A DNA stretch of 5,723 nucleotides from contig JAKEGQ010000004.1 of NCBI GenBank assembly GCA_022615475.1, positions 1 through 5,723 of the forward strand, in the 5' to 3' direction. The DNA comes from Candidatus Methylomirabilota bacterium (lineage in GTDB: Bacteria > Methylomirabilota > Methylomirabilia > Methylomirabilales > CSP1-5). Positions within the stretch are counted from its first letter, which is position 1. The number at the start of each line of letters is the position of its first letter. The notes beneath the pieces were generated by a model. It saw only the letters and a program-made list of their open reading frames with translations. It made no database searches and had not been told where the DNA came from. This document shows, piece by piece, positions 1 through 5,408 of this stretch. The position numbers and the translations under genes are program-made.

Positions 1-82
1 CCAAGGGTGCTGGTGCCGTAGAATCGGCAGGCCGTGGAATAGTCCGCCGCCGAGGAGGGTCCCTCCGAGCTCTTTGATTGGC
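1..82. other. Left flank, no recognisable gene
   Basis: This stretch lies downstream of pgeF on the minus strand and holds nothing I can name. A minus-strand frame is open from an ATG at 93-95 to the window edge (about 31 codons, beginning MTVDRQSKSS). That ATG lies inside the heptamer repeat, has no Shine-Dalgarno sequence, and its peptide resembles no family I know. The other minus-strand frames are also largely open, as expected from high GC. The 13-nt odd palindrome at 54-66 (GGAGGG, T, CCCTCC) has only one central base, so it cannot form a simple terminator loop. Homologous clusters often have a yggS/ylmE gene after pgeF, but the visible residues do not look like the start of one. Confidence 0.4.
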
Positions 83-103
83 GGTCAACGGTCATCGGTC
101 ATC
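83..103. repeat. Heptamer tandem repeat, short copy after pgeF
   Basis: There are three consecutive 7-bp units on the plus strand: GGTCAAC, GGTCATC, GGTCATC. On the minus strand they read GATGACC, GATGACC, GTTGACC. The array starts 3 nt beyond the pgeF stop codon. The GATGACC unit also occurs in the larger heptamer elements at 2261-2344 and 5318-5408. This copy lacks the TTCGAAW core found in those two, so it is either a partial copy or an independent expansion of the same unit. Confidence 0.75.
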
Positions 104-106
104 GAG

Positions 107-934
107 CTATAAGAGGGCGATGACGCTCATCATCCGGCCCGTCTTGGGCTTCTCCGCCCGGTAGGAATAGAAGAGATCACTGCGGCACGCGGTGCAGAGG
201 CCGGTATCCACGACGCGTTCCCGGTTGACCCCCGTCTCGCCCAGGATGGCGATGTTCAGGCGAGCGAGGTCCAGCATCCAGCGATCCTCTCCGGTCGGCT
301 TCACACAGTCCTGCCACGCATTACAGGACCCTTGCAGTTTGGTGAGCACGGGCTGGTCCACCTCGTAGCAGCATCCCCGGATGCCCGGACCGAACGCGGC
401 ATAGCACTCGGCGGGATCGGTGCTGTACACCTCGTGCATCTTCCGAAGTGCACGCTCGACGATACGCTGGACACTGCTCCGCCAGCCGGCATGGATGGCC
501 CCGATGACCCGGCGTCGAGGGTCAGCAAGAAAGATCGGCAGGCAATCGGCCGTGCTGATGGTGAGGCCCAAACCCGGGACATCGGTCACCATGGCGTCAT
601 AGAGGTAGTCATCATCCAGCAAGAGTCGGGGGAAGCGGTGGCTTCCCGCTAGGGCGGGGTCCACGACCAAAACGTCGCTGCCATGCACCTGACGGACTCG
701 AACGACGTGGGACGGGTCGAGGCCGAGGACGCTGAAATACCGGCGCCGATTTTCGCGCACGGCCGCCGGATTGTCGCCGACGCTGAGCCCGAGATTGAGG
801 GTATGGTAGGGGGAGTCGCTTACCCCCCCCTTCCGGGTGCTGAAGGCGTGCCTGAGGCCCAAGTCATCAAAAAAAGAGAGCCGGAGAAACCCCGGCTCCT
901 CACTCTCGACAATCCCCCGCTCGGTGAATCCCAT
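107..934 (-). CDS. pgeF: Peptidoglycan editing factor PgeF (YfiH/YlmD, DUF152 multicopper-oxidase-like family)
   Basis: This cytoplasmic enzyme of the YfiH/LACC1 family has 275 residues, a normal length for the family. In E. coli PgeF hydrolyses UDP-MurNAc-L-Ser, which MurC makes by mistake, and so keeps L-Ala at position 1 of the stem peptide. The family signature is present: RHAFSTRKGGVS (28-39), NLGLSVGD (47-54), QVHG with His84, TADCLPI with Cys131, and HAGW with His148. His84, Cys131 and His148 match the family's metal-binding triad. FGPGI (181-185) and a C-terminal DTGLCTAC...DLFYSYR block (243-259) also fit. The ATG at 932-934 is preceded by GAAGG 6 nt upstream on the minus strand, a reasonable ribosome-binding site. 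Codons 35-37 contain a run of eight G. It follows ftsZ after a 159-nt gap, an arrangement also seen as ftsZ-ylmD in Firmicutes. Some relatives act on purine nucleosides, so the exact substrate is inferred from homology and context. Confidence 0.95.
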   Translation of the reverse strand: MGFTERGIVESEEPGFLRLSFFDDLGLRHAFSTRKGGVSDSPYHTLNLGLSVGDNPAAVRENRRRYFSVLGLDPSHVVRVRQVHGSDVLVVDPALAGSHRFPRLLLDDDYLYDAMVTDVPGLGLTISTADCLPIFLADPRRRVIGAIHAGWRSSVQRIVERALRKMHEVYSTDPAECYAAFGPGIRGCCYEVDQPVLTKLQGSCNAWQDCVKPTGEDRWMLDLARLNIAILGETGVNRERVVDTGLCTACRSDLFYSYRAEKPKTGRMMSVIALL

Positions 935-957
935 CCCGCGCCTTCGTCGATCCTACC

Positions 958-977
958 ATCTATCTATGTATGTATAT
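958..977. repeat. Compound tetranucleotide repeat in the ftsZ-pgeF gap
   Basis: Five successive 4-bp units on the plus strand read ATCT, ATCT, ATGT, ATGT, ATAT. This is a strikingly AT-rich patch in an otherwise GC-rich window. It lies 24-43 nt upstream of the pgeF start codon, so it falls in the presumed promoter or leader of pgeF. A slippage origin is plausible. No protein frame explains it. Confidence 0.7.
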
Positions 978-997
978 CACACATTCGAGTCACCGAA
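969..997 (-). promoter_or_regulatory. Weak candidate promoter for pgeF
   Basis: On the minus strand TTCGGT (992-997) is followed after 17 nt by TACATA (969-974), and after 15 nt by TATACA (971-976). These resemble sigma70-type -35 and -10 boxes only loosely. The case rests mainly on the AT-rich island sitting in the only sizeable gap upstream of pgeF, behind a hairpin that could end the ftsZ transcript. pgeF could equally be read through from ftsZ. Confidence 0.25.
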
Positions 998-1046
998 TCA
1001 CCCCGGCCGCAAAAGCCTCGCGGGGTGCCAGGGAGCCGAGCATAAC

Positions 1047-1071
1047 GGGGCGACCCTCTCCAGGCCGCCCC
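1047..1071 (-). terminator. GC-rich hairpin after ftsZ, possible terminator or attenuator
   Basis: GGGGCG (1047-1052) is exactly complementary to CGCCCC (1066-1071). After one mismatch there are two further C-G pairs, leaving a 7-nt loop. The hairpin starts 22 nt past the ftsZ stop on the minus strand. It is not followed by a T-run (the next minus-strand bases are GTTATGC), so it is not a classic intrinsic terminator. It could slow transcription or protect the 3' end of the ftsZ message. Confidence 0.4.
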
Positions 1072-1093
1072 TGAGGAGGCACAGTCGGTCAGA

Positions 1094-2242
1094 TCACTCG
1101 ACCTGGCGGCGGAGGAAGGTCGGGATGTCCAGTTCGTCCTCGTCGAACTCTTGGAGCATGAGCTGCGCCGGACTGGCCTCCAACTTACCGGCCCGGCGGC
1201 GGAGATACGCTGGCCGCTCAACCACCTTGCTTGCATAGGCCTTGAGGTCGGCGATCTTGGTCTGCTCGGTCGCCTTCACCTGCTGTTGCTCGAATCCGGT
1301 CGCGATGACCGTCACCCGCACCTCGCGGTTCATGCGATCATCGATCACCGCCCCGAAGATGATGTGCGCATCGGGATCGGCGGCGGCATAGATTGCCTGA
1401 CCAACCTGCTCGACCTCATGGAGACAGAGGTCCGGACCGCCGGTGATGTTGAGCAAGACCCCGCGGGCCCCCTGGATGGAGACATTCTCCAGGAGGGGGC
1501 TATTGATGGCCCGCTGTGTCGCCTCGATGGCGCAGTCCTCCCCGACGGCATGACCGGTCCCCATCATGGCCAGCCCCCGCTCGGCCATAATGGTCCGCAC
1601 GTCGGCGAAATCCACATTGACGAGCCCGGGGATCACGATGAGATCCGAGATCCCCTGAACCGCCTGGCGGAGGACATCGTCGGCAAGCTTGAAGGACTCG
1701 AGAAAGGTCGTGGTCCGGTCGGCAATGGCGAGGAGTTGCTGATTGGGAATGGTGATCAGGGTATCCACCTTCTCCTTGAGATCCTGCAGGCCCCGCTCGG
1801 CCTGTGCCATTCGGACCTTTCCCTCAAACTGGAAGGGTTTGGTCACCACACCCACCGTGAGGATCCCCAACTCTTTGGCGAGATTGGCGATCACTGGGGC
1901 GGCGCCTGTCCCGGTTCCACCACCGAGCCCCGCGGTGACGAAGACCATATCCGCCCCGTCCAGGAGACTCAGGATCTTGTCGGTGTCTTCGATGGCCGCC
2001 TTCCGCCCGACGTCCGGGTTCGACCCCGCTCCCAACCCTTTCGTGAGCTTTTCCCCGATCTGCAGCTTGCTCTCGATGGGGGAAGAGTGGAGAGCCTGGG
2101 CGTCGGTGTTGATCACGATGAACTCGACCCCCGTCATCGACGAAGTCGCCATGCGGTTCACCGCATTCGAGCCCCCTCCTCCGACACCGACGACTTTGAT
2201 CTTGGCTGTTCTCTGAGGACCCTCTTCTAGTTGAAACGGCAT
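1094..2242 (-). CDS. ftsZ: Cell division GTPase FtsZ
   Basis: FtsZ is the tubulin homologue that polymerises into the Z-ring at midcell and recruits the divisome. The 382-residue product is close to the E. coli length. GGGGSNAVNRM (21-31) is the first nucleotide-binding loop. GGGTGTG (107-113) is the tubulin signature. NVDFADVRT (209-217) is the T7 loop, with Asp211 and Asp214 at the positions that complete the GTPase site of the neighbouring subunit. The globular part ends near residue 316. A short charged linker of about 50 residues follows, and then the conserved C-terminal peptide DELDIPTFLRRQ (369-380), which docks onto FtsA and other anchors. The ATG at 2240-2242 has a strong AAGGAGG upstream. 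It is separated from ftsA by a heptamer-repeat region instead of the near-contact seen between the genes upstream, so it may have its own transcript or altered coupling. No residue looks anomalous. Confidence 0.99.
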   Translation of the reverse strand: MPFQLEEGPQRTAKIKVVGVGGGGSNAVNRMATSSMTGVEFIVINTDAQALHSSPIESKLQIGEKLTKGLGAGSNPDVGRKAAIEDTDKILSLLDGADMVFVTAGLGGGTGTGAAPVIANLAKELGILTVGVVTKPFQFEGKVRMAQAERGLQDLKEKVDTLITIPNQQLLAIADRTTTFLESFKLADDVLRQAVQGISDLIVIPGLVNVDFADVRTIMAERGLAMMGTGHAVGEDCAIEATQRAINSPLLENVSIQGARGVLLNITGGPDLCLHEVEQVGQAIYAAADPDAHIIFGAVIDDRMNREVRVTVIATGFEQQQVKATEQTKIADLKAYASKVVERPAYLRRRAGKLEASPAQLMLQEFDEDELDIPTFLRRQVE

Positions 2243-2251
2243 CGCTCACCC

Positions 2252-2258
2252 CCTCCTT
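2252..2258 (-). promoter_or_regulatory. Strong ribosome-binding site of ftsZ
   Basis: The minus strand reads AAGGAGG, 9 nt before the ftsZ ATG, a full match to the anti-Shine-Dalgarno core. It fixes the start codon. It lies immediately next to the heptamer-repeat element that begins at 2261, so the repeat would form the 5' leader of any ftsZ transcript. Confidence 0.85.
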
Positions 2259-2260
2259 AT

Positions 2261-2344
2261 GATTGTTGATCGTTCACCGATGACCGAACAATTTCGAAAT
2301 TCGAAATTCGAAATTTTTGGGGACCTCGGACCTCGGACATCGGA
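2261..2344. repeat. Heptamer-periodic intergenic element between ftsZ and ftsA
   Basis: Twelve successive 7-bp blocks keep one phase. On the plus strand the clear units are CACCGAT, GACCGAA, CAATTTC, then GAAATTC twice and GAAATTT, then after TTGGGGA come CCTCGGA twice and CATCGGA. The unit drifts across the element from GACCGAW to GAAATTC to CCTCGGA but the period does not slip. The core holds three TTCGAA sites exactly 7 bp apart (2293, 2300, 2307). CCGATG (2277-2282) and CATCGG (2338-2343) can pair around the core. The element ends 6 nt from the ftsA stop codon. It resembles in principle the heptameric short tandem repeats described in cyanobacteria, although the unit sequences here are different. 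Confidence 0.85.
2290..2315. repeat. AT-rich inverted repeat at the core of the ftsZ-ftsA element
   Basis: These 26 nt are self-complementary at 12 of 13 opposed positions. The single mismatch is A-A, at the tenth pair from the ends. As RNA the sequence could fold into a hairpin downstream of ftsA. As DNA it offers three overlapping TTCGAA palindromes on the same spacing. It has no T-run or GC stem of terminator type. Confidence 0.7.
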
Positions 2345-2350
2345 CTGCCC

Positions 2351-3589
2351 CTAAAAGAATTCGCCGAACCACTCCCGCATCCTCTCCGTCACCCGGCTGA
2401 ACAGGGCGCCCTCGGTGACCCGCCGGAACTTTCGCTGGTGTCGATTCTGGGATCCATACTGCACGAGACCCACGGCCGTCGCGTAGATCGGGCTCGCCAC
2501 CACGTCCACGAGCCCCGCCACCCCTGTGGGGATTCCCCGCCTCACCGGCAGCTTGGTGATCTCCTCCGCCAATTCCGGAACCCCAGGCATGATCGAGGAC
2601 CCACCCGTCACGACCATCCCCCCGACGACCGTCTCTCCAAACCCGGCTCGCCGGATCTCCCGATCGACGAGGGAAAAGATCTCCTCGAGGCGCGGCCGGA
2701 TGATCTCACACAGCATGTGTCGGCTGATGGTGCGGGGCCGCCGACCGCCCACGCCCCCCACATCGATATGCTCCTCCCGCTCGATCATCGAGGCCAAGGC
2801 GCATCCGTGTTTCTTTTTGACCTCCTCCGCCTCATGAATGGGGGTGCGTAAGCCGATGGCGATGTCGTTGGTGAGATGGTCTCCGCCGACCGCCAGCACG
2901 GCCGTGTGCCAGATGCTCCCCTCTTCGAAGACGGCGATGTCGGAGGTGCCGCCGCCGATGTCCACGAGAACCGCGCCGAGGTCCTTCTCGTCGGGAGTGA
3001 GGGTCGAGAGAGAAGAGGCGAGCTGCTGGAGCACGATGTCCTGGACCTCCAGCCCGGCGCGGTTGCAGCACTTGATGATGTTCTGGGCCGAGGTGACGGC
3101 CCCGGTCACGATATGGACCTCGGATTCGAGCCGCACCCCGGTCATCCCCAGCGGCTCCTTGATCCCCCCCTGGCCGTCCACGATGAACTCCTGGGGCAGG
3201 ACATGGATCACCTCGCGATCCACGGGGAGGGCGACCGCCTTGGCGGCGTCAATGACCCGGTCGACATCCTTTTGGGTGATTTCCCGACTCTTGCTCGAGA
3301 CGGCAATGACGCCGCGGCTGTTGATCCCCTTGATGTGGCCCCCGGCGATCCCCACGAAGACGGAATGGACATCCACCCCGGCCATGAGCTCCGCCTCTTC
3401 CAGCGCGCGCTTGATGGAGTCCACCGTGACATCGATGTTGATCACGACACCTTTCCGGAGCCCCTTGGAGGGACTGGTCCCGATGCCGATGATGTCCAAG
3501 CCCCCATCGTCGAGAAGCTCGGCGATGATGGCGCAGATCTTGGTGGTGCCGATGTCCAATCCCACGATCACATCACTCTCCCGTGGCAC
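2351..3589 (-). CDS. ftsA: Cell division protein FtsA (actin-like membrane anchor of FtsZ)
   Basis: FtsA is an actin/Hsp70-fold ATPase that ties FtsZ filaments to the inner membrane and signals to later divisome proteins. The 412 residues match the usual length. LDIGTTKICA (11-20) is the phosphate-1 motif, and VDIGGGTSDIAVF (209-221) is phosphate-2. VTGGSSIMPG (327-336) is the adenosine motif. The region around residues 84-165, including AGGHIKG (82-88), corresponds to the FtsA-specific 1C subdomain that replaces actin subdomain 1B. The C-terminal stretch FSRVTERMREWFGEFF (397-412) is a basic amphipathic helix, the expected membrane-targeting sequence. Translation starts at GTG (3587-3589) behind AAAGGAGG. 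The ftsQ stop TGA lies in the same frame one codon (GAG) upstream, so no longer start is possible and the two genes are probably translationally coupled. Confidence 0.98.
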   Translation of the reverse strand: MPRESDVIVGLDIGTTKICAIIAELLDDGGLDIIGIGTSPSKGLRKGVVINIDVTVDSIKRALEEAELMAGVDVHSVFVGIAGGHIKGINSRGVIAVSSKSREITQKDVDRVIDAAKAVALPVDREVIHVLPQEFIVDGQGGIKEPLGMTGVRLESEVHIVTGAVTSAQNIIKCCNRAGLEVQDIVLQQLASSLSTLTPDEKDLGAVLVDIGGGTSDIAVFEEGSIWHTAVLAVGGDHLTNDIAIGLRTPIHEAEEVKKKHGCALASMIEREEHIDVGGVGGRRPRTISRHMLCEIIRPRLEEIFSLVDREIRRAGFGETVVGGMVVTGGSSIMPGVPELAEEITKLPVRRGIPTGVAGLVDVVASPIYATAVGLVQYGSQNRHQRKFRRVTEGALFSRVTERMREWFGEFF

Positions 3590-3592
3590 CTC

Positions 3593-4414
3593 TCATCCTC
3601 CTTTCTCGGGCGGCTTCAGGATCACCCGCCCGGGAAATCTGAGATCCGCATACGCGAAACTCTCCAGCCGCGCCTCGCGATGGGCCAGGGCCAGGCTGAG
3701 ACGATGCAGTTGCGCGAGGGGCTCCGGACCGATCCGCAGAATCGTCCTGTTTCCCGCCAGGCGCAGGATGTAGTTGCCATCCGCCTCGGCGGTCACCTCC
3801 TCCACCGGCGTCTGCTTGAGGAGCGGCGCCTCCTGGAGCAGCTCGAGGAGCTCAAGCCCGCCCAAGAGTCGCCGGTCATCGAGATGCTCCCCGGCCCGGG
3901 CCTCGGCCCTCCAGGCTGCCCGAAGGAGCGGCAGGGCCTGCCCCGGGCGTGTCCGCACCTCCTCAAGGATGACGGCATCAGCGCTCAGCAGATACGTCTT
4001 GCCCACGGACAACAGGGCAACGGGCCGTCGCTCCTCGACGGTGATGATCAGGCTGAGGGGGGGCTGTCGCTGGATCGAGGCGCTCAGCACCCATGGATGC
4101 GTCGTGATCCTGCCAGCCACCTCCTCGAGATTCAGTTGGAGAATGTTGACCGGCGGCCGGAGCCGCAACCGAGAGAGGATCTCGGTTGTCTTCAGGTGGA
4201 CATTTCCCCGGACTCGGATCTCGCGCACCTCAAGATAAGAGATCTGACGCAGGGACCCATGGGCCCACCAGACACCCCCGATCACCACAGCCCCCCCAAG
4301 GGCGACCGCCGCGACCGCCAGCAGCCTTGTGCGCCGAGGAGTGTTTTTCTGGCCTTTCCGCTTCATTCCCCGCTCTGCTGCGTTCGGGGTTCCATTCCTA
4401 GTCTTCCCCGACAA
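3593..4414 (-). CDS. ftsQ: Cell division protein FtsQ (DivIB family, POTRA domain)
   Basis: FtsQ is a bitopic inner-membrane protein that links the cytoplasmic ring to the periplasmic FtsL/FtsB and FtsW/FtsI synthase. The 273-residue product has a basic cytoplasmic tail (1-30, with KRK and RRTR) and one hydrophobic segment (about 31-51). A POTRA domain (about 60-129) follows, with IRVRGNVHLKTTEIL at its start and the typical HPWVLSASIQRQPPLSLIITVEERRPVAL. The beta domain ends in FAYADLRFPGRVILKP (253-268). Sequence identity in this family is always low, so the call rests on architecture and position between murB and ftsA. The start is uncertain. TTG at 4412-4414 has GAGGT 5 nt upstream and overlaps murB by 17 nt. 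An in-frame ATG at 4364-4366 would remove 16 residues from the tail and leave all domains intact. No signal cleavage site is expected. Confidence 0.92.
   Translation of the reverse strand: MSGKTRNGTPNAAERGMKRKGQKNTPRRTRLLAVAAVALGGAVVIGGVWWAHGSLRQISYLEVREIRVRGNVHLKTTEILSRLRLRPPVNILQLNLEEVAGRITTHPWVLSASIQRQPPLSLIITVEERRPVALLSVGKTYLLSADAVILEEVRTRPGQALPLLRAAWRAEARAGEHLDDRRLLGGLELLELLQEAPLLKQTPVEEVTAEADGNYILRLAGNRTILRIGPEPLAQLHRLSLALAHREARLESFAYADLRFPGRVILKPPEKGG
3597..3604 (-). promoter_or_regulatory. Ribosome-binding site of ftsA, inside the 3' end of ftsQ
   Basis: The minus strand reads AAAGGAGG, 7 nt before the GTG start of ftsA. The same bases encode the last Lys and Gly residues of FtsQ, so ribosomes finishing ftsQ stop right at the ftsA initiation site. 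This supports the GTG start and translational coupling. Confidence 0.85.
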
Positions 4415-5306
4415 CCCGGACCTCGAGCTCGAGATCCACTTGCATCTTTTCCCGGACCTGCCGTTGCGTCAGCTCAATGAGGGCCATGATATCAGCCGCG
4501 GTCGCCCCCCCGAGGTTGATGATGAAGTTGCCGTGTTTCGGCGAGATGCAGGCACCCCCGACCCGCACACCCTTGAGTCCTGCCTTTTCCACAAGGCGGC
4601 CGGCGTACTCCCCAGGCGGATTCTTGAATACGGAGCCCGCCGATCGCCACTCCACCGGCTGTCCACGATTTCGTTGGACGAGGTTCGCTGAGATCCGGCG
4701 CCGAATCTCACCGGCGTCACCCTGCTCCAGATCGAAGGCCACCTCGAGGATGACGCATCCCTCTGGCAGTGAGGAGCGTCGGTACGAAAACTCCATCCGG
4801 TCCCGCGAGAAGACGTGCTCATCCCCCTCGCACGTCAACAGCCGCACCGCCAACAGGTGATCGGCGATACATCCCCCAAAGGCGCCGGCGTTTCCCCGGA
4901 CTGCGCCCCCGACGGTCCCGGGGATCCCCGCCAGGCACTCCACCCCGCTGAGGGCGAGCTTGGAACAGAAGGCCACCAGTCGGCTCAGATGAACTCCCGC
5001 GCCGGCCCAGACTCGGTTCCCATCCACGTTCAGCTGAGTAAAAATCCCCTCCAGATGAAGGACCATCCCTCGAAACCCCCCATCTCGGACCAGCAGGTTG
5101 CTCCCGCCTCCCAAGACGATGCAGGAGACCCCTTCCTCTCGGCACAGCCGCAGGGCAGCCCGCACGTCCGCCTCACCTTCGGGAAAGACCATGATGTCTG
5201 CAGGCCCCCCGATTCCGAAGGAGGTATATTTGTCGAGGGGCTCCCCGTACACGATCCTGCCGCGAATCTGCCTTTGCAGCTTTTCCTTGAGTTCTTTGGG
5301 AATCAT
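4398..5306 (-). CDS. murB: UDP-N-acetylenolpyruvoylglucosamine reductase MurB (type II)
   Basis: MurB is a cytoplasmic FAD enzyme that uses NADPH to reduce enolpyruvyl-UDP-GlcNAc to UDP-MurNAc, the second committed step of peptidoglycan precursor synthesis. At 302 residues it fits the shorter type II MurB enzymes. FAD-binding motifs are visible: TSFGIGGPAD (28-37), LGGGSNLLVRD (65-75) and GIPGTVGGAVRGNAGAFGG (127-145). The active-site region shows FSYRRS (173-178) with the conserved Arg176, and SAGSVFKNP (222-230) with the proton-donating Ser225. GNFIIN (259-264) and LELEVR (292-297), carrying the C-terminal catalytic Glu, are also there. The ATG at 5304-5306 begins the expected N-terminus, but no convincing Shine-Dalgarno lies upstream. 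The 11 nt before it lead straight into a heptamer repeat. The 3' end overlaps the TTG start of ftsQ. Confidence 0.98.
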   Translation of the reverse strand: MIPKELKEKLQRQIRGRIVYGEPLDKYTSFGIGGPADIMVFPEGEADVRAALRLCREEGVSCIVLGGGSNLLVRDGGFRGMVLHLEGIFTQLNVDGNRVWAGAGVHLSRLVAFCSKLALSGVECLAGIPGTVGGAVRGNAGAFGGCIADHLLAVRLLTCEGDEHVFSRDRMEFSYRRSSLPEGCVILEVAFDLEQGDAGEIRRRISANLVQRNRGQPVEWRSAGSVFKNPPGEYAGRLVEKAGLKGVRVGGACISPKHGNFIINLGGATAADIMALIELTQRQVREKMQVDLELEVRVVGED

Positions 5307-5317
5307 GTGTTGTAGTC

Positions 5318-5408
5318 TCGTTCATTGTTCAGGGTTCACAGCATCTCCAAAATTTCGAATTTCGAAATTCGAATTTCGAAATTGTTCGGCCGTCGGTCAT
5401 CGGTCACC
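5318..5408. repeat. Heptamer-periodic intergenic element between murB and murC
   Basis: Thirteen 7-bp blocks keep one phase on the plus strand: TCGTTCA, TTGTTCA, GGGTTCA, two degenerate blocks, TTTCGAA, TTTCGAA, ATTCGAA, TTTCGAA, ATTGTTC, GGCCGTC, GGTCATC, GGTCACC. Four TTCGAA sites stand exactly 7 bp apart (5354, 5361, 5368, 5375). Read on the minus strand the module order is GATGACC, a GAC-type block, GAACAAT, TTCGAAW repeats and TTTTGG. The element at 2261-2344 has the same order on the plus strand, so the two are inverted copies. The element overlaps the end of murC and reaches to 11 nt from the murB start. Confidence 0.87.
5351..5383. repeat. AT-rich inverted repeat at the core of the murB-murC element
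   Basis: These 33 nt are self-complementary at 15 of 16 opposed positions around a single central base, with one T-T mismatch at the tenth pair. In the murC-murB transcript this could form a hairpin between the two cistrons. The stem is AT-rich with isolated CG pairs and no T-run follows, so an ordinary intrinsic terminator is unlikely. Message processing or stability, or a protein-binding site, are alternatives. Confidence 0.72.

Noticed and set aside
2..95. Possible start of another minus-strand gene after pgeF
   Set aside because: The only ATG lies in the heptamer repeat with no ribosome-binding site. The 31 residues match no family I know, and all frames in this GC-rich stretch stay open for long.
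1001..1025. Terminator hairpin CCCCG/CGGGG in the ftsZ-pgeF gap
   Set aside because: Only five outer pairs form cleanly. The inner bases do not pair well apart from a GC/GC step around AAAA, and no T-run follows on either strand.
1151..2230. Long plus-strand open frame (359 codons) opposite ftsZ
   Set aside because: It is exactly antisense to a fully conserved ftsZ. Its product is rich in Gly, Asp, His and Leu without family motifs, as expected from the complement of a GC-rich coding frame.
2838..3773. Second plus-strand open frame (311 codons) opposite ftsA
   Set aside because: It is another shadow of ftsA, Ser/Pro/Thr-rich, with no motif and no separate ribosome-binding site that stands out.
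2876..4480. Very long plus-strand open frame (534 codons) opposite ftsA and ftsQ
   Set aside because: It spans two real genes on the other strand, and its translation is low-complexity (many Pro, Arg, Asp, Gln) with no recognisable domain. Third-position GC bias explains the lack of stops.
5318..5408. CRISPR array
   Set aside because: The repeats are contiguous 7-bp units without spacers of constant length and without cas genes nearby.
2261..5408. Inverted heptamer elements as the ends of a transposon carrying ftsA, ftsQ and murB
   Set aside because: The enclosed genes are essential dcw genes in their normal order, there is no transposase, and a related partial array lies outside the pair. 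Independent copies of a dispersed repeat explain the pattern better.
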